Program-made: the position numbers and the translations under genes
The notes under the pieces: generated by a model
What the model was told of the DNA's origin: nothing
The model's input: the letters and a program-made list of their open reading frames with translations, nothing else
Databases searched by the model: none
Assembly: GCF_000613305.1 (NCBI RefSeq)
Contig: NZ_BAIO01000146.1
Coordinates: forward strand, 1 to 5,123
Source: Komagataeibacter kakiaceti JCM 25156
GTDB lineage: Bacteria > Pseudomonadota > Alphaproteobacteria > Acetobacterales > Acetobacteraceae
DNA length: 5,123 nucleotides
Reading direction: 5' to 3'
Shown here: positions 1 through 5,123 of the stretch, piece after piece
How the letters are laid out: the number at the start of each line of letters is the position of its first letter
Position numbering within the stretch: the first letter of the stretch is position 1

Positions 1-556
1 GGGCGGCACGGTGGCGGAGGATCTGGCGCTGGAGGCCGAACTGCTGGCCGACCCCAAGGAACGCGCCGAGCACCTGATGCTTATCGACCTCGGCCGTAAC
101 GATGTGGGCCGGGTGTGCGAACTTGGTTCGGTCCGGGTGACGGAACAGTTCGTGATCGAGCGGTTCAGCCATGTCATGCATATTTCCTCGAACGTGGAGG
201 GGCGGCTGCGCCCCGGTCTGGAGGCGCTTGACGCGCTGATGTCCGGCTTCCCCGCCGGCACGCTGACCGGCGCGCCCAAGATTCGCGCCATGGAGATCAT
301 TGACGAGGTGGAACCGACCCGGCGCGCCACCTATGCCGGGTGTATCGGCTATTTCGGCCCCGATGGGGACATGGATACCTGCATCGGCCTGCGCATGGCG
401 GTGGTGAAGGATGGCCGGATGTACGTGCAGGCGGGCTGCGGCGTGGTGGCCGACAGCATTCCCGATGCGGAATATGAGGAAACCCGCCAGAAAGCCCGTG
501 CCCTGTTCCGCGCGGCGGAGGAAGCGGTGCGATTTGCCACGGCCGAGGGCGGATAA
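1..556 (+). CDS. trpE: Anthranilate synthase component I, C-terminal part (5' end outside window)
   Basis: This is the large, chorismate-binding subunit of anthranilate synthase, which with TrpG converts chorismate and glutamine (or ammonia) to anthranilate, the first step of tryptophan synthesis in the cytoplasm. Only about 184 C-terminal residues of a protein usually near 500 are present. The reading frame is already open at base 2, so GTG at 11 is internal and not a start. Conserved chorismate-enzyme blocks are visible in order: [63 protein letters not shown] and the final [13 protein letters not shown]. The Glu residues in the MEIIDEVE and EYEET blocks belong to the Mg/chorismate site known for the family. 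The N-terminal tryptophan feedback site lies outside the window. One mild oddity is AGCGVVADS where AGAGIVADS is usual. The chorismate-binding fold is shared with aminodeoxychorismate synthase PabB and isochorismate synthases, but the following trpG-trpD-trpC makes TrpE by far the best call. The TAA stop is at 554-556. Confidence 0.95.
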   Translation, partial: GGTVAEDLALEAELLADPKERAEHLMLIDLGRNDVGRVCELGSVRVTEQFVIERFSHVMHISSNVEGRLRPGLEALDALMSGFPAGTLTGAPKIRAMEIIDEVEPTRRATYAGCIGYFGPDGDMDTCIGLRMAVVKDGRMYVQAGCGVVADSIPDAEYEETRQKARALFRAAEEAVRFATAEGG

Positions 557-580
557 GGCGATTTTATAGCGGGCGGGGAC

Positions 581-661
581 ATGATAAGGTGCGGTCCGAC
601 ATGCCGGGCCGGACCTGAAGGTTTGACCCGGCCCAGCGGAAAAGCCATGATACGACCATGA
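581..661 (+). other. 26-codon ORF in the trpE-trpG gap, stop overlaps trpG start
   Basis: An ATG at 581, preceded directly by a G-rich stretch (571-579) that could act as a ribosome-binding site, opens 26 codons ending at TGA 659-661. That stop shares ATGA with the trpG start at 658. It encodes [20 protein letters not shown] followed by KAMIRP. It holds no tryptophan codon, so it is not a classical trp attenuation leader, and it resembles no protein I know. If translated it could couple trpG translation to upstream ribosomes. It may equally be a chance ORF in GC-rich DNA. Confidence 0.2.
606..634 (+). other. GC-rich hairpin between trpE and trpG
   Basis: Bases 606-612 (GGGCCGG) pair perfectly with 628-634 (CCGGCCC), a 7-bp all-GC stem. 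Inside it ACC 613-615 can pair with GGT 620-622 around a TGAA loop, leaving a five-base bulge at 623-627. No T-run follows, so it is not a standard intrinsic terminator. It could be an mRNA processing or stability element, or weak attenuation between trpE and trpG. Short GC-rich stems also arise by chance in this composition. Confidence 0.35.
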
Positions 662-1252
662 TCCTTCTGATCGATAATTATGACAGCTTCACCTTCAACC
701 TCGTTCACTATCTGGGGGATCTGGGGGAGAAGTGTGACGTCTATCGCAACGATGCGATCAGCGTGGCTGATGCGCTTGCGCTGCGGCCCGAGGCCATTGT
801 CATCTCCCCAGGTCCATGTTCGCCCAATGAAGCCGGTATCTGTTGCGACCTGATCGCCGCGGCGGCGGGCAGGGTGCCGGTGTTTGGCGTCTGTCTGGGC
901 CATCAGGCCATCGGGCAGGTTTTCGGGGGCGGTGGTGCGCGCGCCGGTGCCCATGCATGGCAAGGTCTCGCCGGTCTATCACGACGGCACCGGCATTTTC
1001 GCCGGTGTGCCCGACCCGTTCAACGCCACCCGCTACCACAGCCTGACCGTTGATCCCGACACCCTGCCCGACACGCTGGCCGTCACCGCCCGTTCGTCCG
1101 ATGGGGTGATCATGGGGCTGCGCCACGCCAGCCTGCCGATATTTGGCGTGCAGTTCCACCCCGAGAGCATCGCGTCGGAATACGGTCATGAGATCATGGC
1201 CAATTTCCTGTCCCTTGCGCGGGGCCGGAACACACCACGCAAGGCTGCCTGA
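658..1252 (+). CDS. trpG: Anthranilate synthase component II (glutamine amidotransferase), frame broken near 925-937
   Basis: This is the class I glutamine amidotransferase subunit that hydrolyses glutamine and passes ammonia to TrpE. The start at 658 gives the canonical N-terminus [20 protein letters not shown]. The oxyanion block ISPGPCSP and the nucleophile elbow [12 protein letters not shown] follow, with catalytic Cys79 at 892-894. After about base 930 the conserved sequence continues one frame over: [14 protein letters not shown] from 932, then FGVQFHPES with catalytic His at 1157-1159 and Glu at 1163-1165, ending at TGA 1250-1252. The break needs either one base removed or two added. 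Homologues usually read FGG-x-VVRA, which favours two missing bases in the G-rich run. The repaired protein would be 197-198 residues, the normal family length, and all three catalytic-triad residues are present. I see no strong Shine-Dalgarno sequence at the usual distance; GGAAAAG at 638-644 is 13 bases upstream. In some bacteria one such subunit also serves PabB. The break is probably a sequence error. Confidence 0.9.
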
Positions 1253-1258
1253 GCGGTC

Positions 1259-2374
1259 ATGAACAGCAGTACGGACCCCGCCCCGACCCGACAGGCAGAG
1301 TTCAGGGAAATCCTCGCGGCGCTGCTGGCGCGGCACCCCCTGTCACCCGCCATGGCGGGGGCGGCGTTCGGACAGATCATGGATGGCGCGGTGGGGGAAA
1401 TACCACTCGCCGCGTTCCTGACCGCGCTGCATATGCGTGGCGAGAGCGTAACCGAACTGCACGCCGCCGTGCGCGCCATGCGCGCGCGCATGGTCGCGGT
1501 GCCCGACATGCCGGCGGATGCGGTGGATGTATGCGGCACCGGTGGTGACGGACTGGGTACGCTCAACGTCTCCACCGCCGTGGCCTTCGTGCTGGCCGCC
1601 CTTGGCGTGCCGGTGGTCAAGCATGGCAACAGGGCGCTGTCCTCGCGCTCCGGCGCGACGGATGTCCTGCTGGAACTCGGCGTGCCGCTGCCGGTGGACA
1701 TCCCGCATATCCGCCGGATGATGGACAGCCATGGCGTGACGTTCCTGGCCGCGACCAACCATCATCCCGCCATGCGGCATGTCGGCGCGGTGCGGCGGGG
1801 GCTGGGGTTTCGCACCATTTTCAATCTTGTCGGCCCGCTGTGCAATCCCGCCGGGGTCACGCGGCAGCTTGTGGGCGTGTTCTCGCCCCGGTGGCTGGAG
1901 GTCATGGCCACGACGCTGCGCGAAGCCGGATCGCGGTGCGTCTGGGCGGTCAGTGGCGCGTGCGGGGACGGGTGGTTCATTGATGAAGTGACCCTCGCCG
2001 GTCCCACCCATGTCCGTGCGCTGGAAGCGGGTGAGATTCTCACCCTCACCCTCGATCCGCTGGAAACGGGACTGGCGCCCGCGCCCATCAGCGCCATTAC
2101 CGGGGGCACGCCCGCGCATAACGCCCGCGCGCTGCGTCATCTGGCCGAAGGGGGGCAGGGCGCCTACCGCGATACCGTGCTGCTCAACGCGGCGGTCGCG
2201 TTGCATGTGGCGGGGCGGGGTGACACCATCATCCGGGGCGGCGGGATCGACTATGCCGCCCTGCGCGGGAACATCGCCGTCGCGGCTGAAGTTCTCGATC
2301 GTGGCGCGGTGCTTGCCGTGCTGGAGGCTGTCCGGACATTCCGGGCGGATGAGCCTAACAGAGTAACAGGGTAG
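1259..2374 (+). CDS. trpD: Anthranilate phosphoribosyltransferase
   Basis: TrpD transfers the phosphoribosyl group of PRPP to anthranilate, giving phosphoribosylanthranilate. The intact 371-residue frame is slightly longer than the usual 330-350, with a few extra residues at both ends. A helical N-terminal domain (about 14-80) precedes the PRPP/Mg loop GTGGDGLGTLNVST (93-106), KHGNRALSSRSGATD (121-135), the anthranilate-site region NHHPAMRHVGAVRRGLG (167-183) and RTIFNLVGPLCNPAG (185-199). The Asp-Glu pair that binds the second Mg ion is seen as DEV (242-244). The usual VHG-x-DGLDE stretch before it is altered to VSGACGDGWFIDE, with extra residues and Ser in place of His. The start ATG 1259 lies 6 bases after the trpG stop and has only a weak Shine-Dalgarno sequence, so translation is probably coupled. 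Thymidine phosphorylase and TrpD2-like proteins share this fold, but the motifs and the operon fix the call. Confidence 0.96.
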   Translation: MNSSTDPAPTRQAEFREILAALLARHPLSPAMAGAAFGQIMDGAVGEIPLAAFLTALHMRGESVTELHAAVRAMRARMVAVPDMPADAVDVCGTGGDGLGTLNVSTAVAFVLAALGVPVVKHGNRALSSRSGATDVLLELGVPLPVDIPHIRRMMDSHGVTFLAATNHHPAMRHVGAVRRGLGFRTIFNLVGPLCNPAGVTRQLVGVFSPRWLEVMATTLREAGSRCVWAVSGACGDGWFIDEVTLAGPTHVRALEAGEILTLTLDPLETGLAPAPISAITGGTPAHNARALRHLAEGGQGAYRDTVLLNAAVALHVAGRGDTIIRGGGIDYAALRGNIAVAAEVLDRGAVLAVLEAVRTFRADEPNRVTG

Positions 2375-2377
2375 AAA

Positions 2378-3261
2378 ATGAACGACACGCCAATGACCTC
2401 CCCCCAGACAGGTAGTGTCCAGCCCGCGGATGACGATGGCATCCCCGATGTTCTGGAACGCATCTGTGCGCGGACCCGGGTGGACGTGGCGCAGCGCGCG
2501 AAAGTCATGACGCTGAAGGAAATCACGGCCCGCGCGCGGGAAGTGAACACGCCCCCGCGCGGCTTTGGCCAGGCGCTCAAGCAGAAAACCGCCGACCACC
2601 AGATCGGCCTGATCGCGGAAATCAAGAAGGCCTCGCCTTCCGCTGGTATCCTGCGCCCGGATTACGAACCCACGGTCATCGCCGCCGAATATGAAAAGGC
2701 GGGGGCGGCATGCATTTCGGTCCTGACCGAAGGCTCGTGTTTCCATGGCAGCGCGGAAGACCTGACCCGTGTGCGCGAGGCGTGCAAGCTGCCGCTGCTG
2801 CGCAAGGATTTCATCATCGACCCGTGGCAGGTGCATGAAAGCCGCCTGATCGGGGCGGACTGCATCCTGCTCATCATGGCGATCCTGACCGATGCGGAAG
2901 CGGCGGAACTGCTCGACATCGCGCGCGGCCTGGACATGGACGTGCTGGTCGAGGTGCATGACGAGCAGGAACTGAACCGCGCGCTGGCGCTCGATACCTC
3001 CCTGATCGGGATCAACAACCGCAACCTCAAGACATTGCAGACCGATATCCGCACTACGCTCGATCTGGCCCCGCTGGTGCCGCCGGATCGGATCATCGTA
3101 TCCGAAAGCGGCATCCGCACGCATGAGGACGTGCTCAGGCTCAACGCGGTGGGGGCGTCCGGCTTCCTGGTGGGGAGAGCCTGCTGCGGCAGGAAGACGT
3201 GGGCGCCGCCGTTCACGCCCTGCTCGGCACGGTGGCCACGCCCACCGGAACCGCGCCATGA
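2378..3261 (+). CDS. trpC: Indole-3-glycerol phosphate synthase, frame broken near 3172-3176
   Basis: TrpC closes the indole ring, converting carboxyphenylaminodeoxyribulose phosphate to indole-3-glycerol phosphate with loss of CO2 and water. The TIM-barrel motifs are complete: IAEIKKASPSAG (79-90, catalytic Glu81 and Lys83), LLRKDFIIDPWQ (140-151, general acid Lys143), VLVEVHDEQEL (189-199, Glu192), IGINNRNLKTL (210-220) and VSESGIRTHED (241-251). At residue 266 the frame breaks. The sequence reads GGG AGA GCC, but adding one G gives GESLLRQEDVGAAVHALLGT, the normal C-terminal helix, ending at TGA 3259-3261. The repaired length is 294 residues against the usual 260-270; the surplus is mainly about 22 N-terminal residues before the family-typical start at IPDVLERIC. 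The unrepaired frame would run on to 3364 with an unrelated tail. The start is 3 bases after trpD, with AGGG at 2368-2371 as a possible ribosome site. There is no fused TrpF domain. One missing base in a G run is the likely cause of the break. Confidence 0.92.
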
Positions 3262-3747
3262 CATCGCCCCGCCTGTCTCATCTGGACGCGGCGGGGCACG
3301 CGGTCATGGTCGATGTCTCGGCCAAGCCCGATACGCGACGCGAGGCGGTGGCGCACGCTGGTAAGGATGCGCCCCGAAACGCTGGCCATGATCCTGTCGG
3401 GCCAGATGCCCAAGGGGGACGTGCTGGCCACCGCGCGCATTGCAGGCATCATGGCCGCCAAGAAAACATCGGACCTGATCCCTCTGTGCCATCCGCTGGC
3501 CATTTCCTCCGTCCGGGTGGAACTTGCGCCTGATGCGGCGGGGCAGGGGGTGGAGATCACGGCGCGTGTCCGCACCACCGGGCCGACCGGTGTTGAAATG
3601 GAAGCCCTGACGGCGGCCTCCGTCGCCGCCCTTACGCTGTATGACATGTGCAAGGCCGTGGAGCGGGACATGGAGATCTGTCAGATACACGTGATCCATA
3701 AATCCGGCGGGGCTTCCGGTACTTATAACCGTGCGGCGCCGCCATGA
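3258..3747 (+). CDS. moaC: Cyclic pyranopterin monophosphate synthase (molybdenum cofactor), frame broken near 3357-3363
   Basis: MoaC acts after MoaA, converting 3',8-cyclo-7,8-dihydro-GTP to cyclic pyranopterin monophosphate in molybdenum cofactor synthesis. ATG 3258 overlaps the restored trpC stop as ATGA and gives the typical N-terminus [19 protein letters not shown]. After REAVAHA (ending at 3359) the frame shifts by one: [12 protein letters not shown] starts at 3361 and runs to TGA 3745-3747. One extra base or two missing bases would explain it; the usual three residues between REAVA and VRM favour two missing. The repaired length of 162-163 residues matches the family. Active-site landmarks are present: the Lys in [10 protein letters not shown] (3460-3462), His in LCHPL (3490-3492), EMEAL, and Asp and Lys in DMCKAV (3643-3654). 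The C-terminal KSGGASGTY is also typical. ATG 3313 is an internal start created by the break and would lose the conserved N-terminus. The overlap with trpC implies one transcript. Confidence 0.92.
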
Positions 3748-3836
3748 CGGGGCGCGACTGTATCCCGCCCCCGTAACGGCCGTGTCGCGGCAGGAGCCAA
3801 GGCAGCAGTGCTGGCAACAAGAAGCAAGGACCTTCG
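3748..3836. other. moaC-pdhA intergenic gap
   Basis: These 89 bases separate the trp/moaC cluster from the pdh genes and are the natural place for a pdhA promoter. I could not pick convincing -35/-10 boxes. A possible weak stem pairs CGCGAC (3753-3758) with GTCGCG (3784-3789), but its loop is 25 bases and no T-run follows, so I do not call a terminator. Confidence 0.4.
3826..3830 (+). promoter_or_regulatory. Shine-Dalgarno site of pdhA
   Basis: AAGGA sits 6 bases upstream of ATG 3837, the best-placed ribosome-binding site in the window. It decides the pdhA start at 3837 over the in-frame ATG at 3888, which begins MTEADLRQAYYEM and would also give a plausible N-terminus. Confidence 0.65.
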
Positions 3837-4847
3837 ATGAGTAACGAGACAGATCCCGGCCTGTCAGGTGGCCATAACAGCCGGATCATGACCGAAGCCG
3901 ACCTCCGGCAGGCCTATTACGAAATGGTGCTGATCCGCCGGTTCGAGGAACGGGCGGGCCAGTTGTACGGCATGGGGCTGATCGGGGGGTTCTGTCACCT
4001 CTATATCGGTCAGGAAGCGGTTGTGGTCGGGATCCAGGCGGAGCTTAAGCAGGGGGACAAGATCATCACCTCCTACCGCGACCATGGGCAGATGCTGGCG
4101 GCCGGCATGGACCCGCGCGGTGTGATGGCGGAACTGACCGGGCGTGAGGGCGGCTATTCCCACGGCAAGGGCGGGTCCATGCACATGTTCTCGTCGGAAA
4201 AGCATTTCTATGGCGGGCACGGCATTGTCGGCGCGCAGGTCTCGCTCGGGATCGGGCTGGCCTTCGCCAACAAGTACCGTGGCACGGATGAAGTCTCGGT
4301 CACCTATTATGGTGAGGGCGCGTCCAATCAGGGCCAGGTTTACGAAAGCTTCAATCTCGCCGCCCTGCACAAACTGCCCTGCCTGTTCGTACTGGAAAAC
4401 AACCGCTACGGCATGGGCACCAGTGTGGAGCGGGCTTCCGCGTCGAAGGAACTGTGGCGCAATGGCGAGCCGTGGGGCATTCCCGGCATGCATGTCGATG
4501 GCATGGACGTGAACGCGGTGCGCGCGGCGGCGCATGAAGCCATAGCCCACTGCCGCGCGGGCAAGGGGCCGGTGCTGATGGAAGTCGCGACCTATCGCTA
4601 TCGCGGCCATTCCATGTCGGACCCGGCAAAGTACCGCCAGCGCGCCGAAGTGGATGAAATGCGCAAGAACCATGATCCGATCGACCGCGTGCGCCGCGAA
4701 CTGCTGGAACTGGGCGTGAGCGAGGGCGAGCTGAAATCCATTGATGACAAGGTGCGTGACATCGTGACCGACGCGGCGAACTTCGCCCAGACCAGCCCCG
4801 AGCCGGACCCGTCGGAACTGTGGACAGATGTGCTGGTGGAAAGCTGA
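3837..4847 (+). CDS. pdhA: Pyruvate dehydrogenase E1 component, alpha subunit
   Basis: This is the thiamine-diphosphate-binding alpha subunit of heterotetrameric (alpha2beta2) pyruvate dehydrogenase E1. It decarboxylates pyruvate and, with E1 beta, reductively acetylates the lipoyl domains of the complex. The intact 336-residue frame is of normal length. Visible blocks are the N-terminal helix MVLIRRFEERAGQLYGMG (30-47), YIGQEAV (56-62), the SYRDHG region (79-84), GGSMHMFS (112-119), FYGGHGIVGAQVSLGIGLAF (124-143), the ThDP/Mg motif running from GEG (159-161) to ENN (187-189), and YRYRGHSMSDPAKYR (253-267), equivalent to the phosphorylation loop of mitochondrial E1 alpha. GEG replaces the usual GDG. 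The Glu can still coordinate metal and is known in branched-chain E1 alpha. The FYGGHGIVGAQV and YESFN blocks and the lipoyl-bearing pdhB downstream favour pyruvate over branched-chain or acetoin dehydrogenase. It ends in tandem stops TGA TAG (4845-4850). Confidence 0.95.
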   Translation: MSNETDPGLSGGHNSRIMTEADLRQAYYEMVLIRRFEERAGQLYGMGLIGGFCHLYIGQEAVVVGIQAELKQGDKIITSYRDHGQMLAAGMDPRGVMAELTGREGGYSHGKGGSMHMFSSEKHFYGGHGIVGAQVSLGIGLAFANKYRGTDEVSVTYYGEGASNQGQVYESFNLAALHKLPCLFVLENNRYGMGTSVERASASKELWRNGEPWGIPGMHVDGMDVNAVRAAAHEAIAHCRAGKGPVLMEVATYRYRGHSMSDPAKYRQRAEVDEMRKNHDPIDRVRRELLELGVSEGELKSIDDKVRDIVTDAANFAQTSPEPDPSELWTDVLVES

Positions 4848-4853
4848 TAGAAG

Positions 4854-5123
4854 ATGGCGATAGAAATACTTATGCCTGCCCTGTCCCCCACGATGACGGA
4901 GGGCAAGATGACCCGCTGGCTGCGCAGGACGGGGGATGCGGTCGCCGCGGGTGACGTGATCGCGGAAATCGAGACGGACAAGGCCACGATGGAAGTCGAG
5001 GCCGTGGATGAAGGCGTCATGGGCCGCATCCTGATCCCGGAGGGACGGAGAACGTGGCCGTCAACACCCCCATCGCCATCCTGCTGGCGCAGGGCGAGGA
5101 CGCCGATGCCCGGCCCGCCGCCG
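4854..5123 (+). CDS. pdhB: Pyruvate dehydrogenase E1 beta subunit, N-terminal lipoyl domain (3' end outside window), frame broken near 5042-5045
   Basis: Only the first ~90 residues are present, and they form a complete biotinyl/lipoyl domain. It starts [19 protein letters not shown] and carries the lipoylation site [13 protein letters not shown] with Lys43. Alphaproteobacterial E1 beta subunits commonly carry such an N-terminal domain, and pdhA-pdhB-pdhC is the common order, so E1 beta is the best call. The E2 acetyltransferase (pdhC) starts with a very similar domain and cannot be excluded until the following domain is seen. After IPEG (residue 64) the literal frame reads [12 protein letters not shown], which is not lipoyl-like. 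Adding one base in the GGG at 5042-5044 gives [20 protein letters not shown], the expected end of the domain followed by an Ala/Pro-rich linker. Neither frame meets a stop before the window ends. The ATG is 6 bases past the pdhA stop, with GGAAAG at 4838-4843 as a possible ribosome site, so the two are co-transcribed. Confidence 0.82.
   Translation, partial: MAIEILMPALSPTMTEGKMTRWLRRTGDAVAAGDVIAEIETDKATMEVEAVDEGVMGRILIPEGRRTWPSTPPSPSCWRRARTPMPGPPP

Noticed and set aside
884..1252. A separate small gene in the second half of trpG
   Set aside because: Only the part after about 932 is protein-like, and it is the C-terminal half of TrpG in another frame; the ATG at 884 lies inside the Cys79 motif region of the true gene.
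658..1252. Programmed ribosomal frameshifting as the cause of the trpG break
   Set aside because: There is no clear slippery heptamer with a downstream pseudoknot, and three other unrelated genes nearby have similar breaks, so a sequence error is simpler.
1343..3259. A 638-codon open frame on the minus strand opposite trpD and trpC
   Set aside because: Its translation is rich in Arg, His, Gly and Pro with no recognisable motifs. It lies wholly antisense to two confidently identified genes and is a typical shadow of GC-rich codon usage.
3753..3789. Possible terminator after moaC
   Set aside because: Only a 6-bp stem with a 25-base loop and no T-run, which is too weak to call.
3864..4673. A 269-codon minus-strand open frame opposite pdhA
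   Set aside because: It is antisense to a fully conserved gene, has no recognisable domain, and is explained by third-position GC bias.
1..5123. Mobile elements, CRISPR arrays, tRNA or rRNA genes, or a novel defence system
   Set aside because: No repeat arrays, transposase motifs, or RNA gene signatures were seen, and nearly all sequence is accounted for by housekeeping genes.

Overview
The window is GC-rich and all confident genes lie on the + strand. It reads as a piece of an alphaproteobacterial chromosome. The protein sequences and the E1-beta gene that begins with its own lipoyl domain fit the Alphaproteobacteria. My best guess is an acetic acid bacterium (Acetobacteraceae, Komagataeibacter/Gluconacetobacter type), but this is inference from sequence feel and gene layout, not from a search.

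Layout from left to right: the C-terminal part of trpE (anthranilate synthase component I) is cut by the window edge. A 101-bp gap follows that holds a GC-rich hairpin and a 26-codon ORF. Then come trpG (glutamine amidotransferase subunit), trpD (anthranilate phosphoribosyltransferase), trpC (indole-3-glycerol phosphate synthase) and moaC (cyclic pyranopterin monophosphate synthase), packed with gaps of 6 and 3 bp and one 4-bp ATGA overlap. After an 89-bp gap come pdhA (pyruvate dehydrogenase E1 alpha) and the start of pdhB (E1 beta, N-terminal lipoyl domain), 6 bp apart and cut by the right edge.

TrpE, TrpG, TrpD and TrpC together carry chorismate to indole-3-glycerol phosphate. The remaining genes of the pathway (trpF, trpB, trpA) are not here, which matches the split trp organisation common in Alphaproteobacteria. 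moaC riding behind trpC is a familiar alphaproteobacterial arrangement and serves molybdenum cofactor synthesis. The pdh genes begin a separate unit linking glycolysis to the TCA cycle.

The most striking property of the window is that four of its seven genes (trpG, trpC, moaC, pdhB) each carry one reading-frame break while the protein sequence on both sides stays highly conserved. Three of the four lie in or beside G-rich runs. I read this as sequencing or assembly error rather than gene decay. I found no mobile element, CRISPR array, tRNA or rRNA, and nothing that looks like a new biological system.
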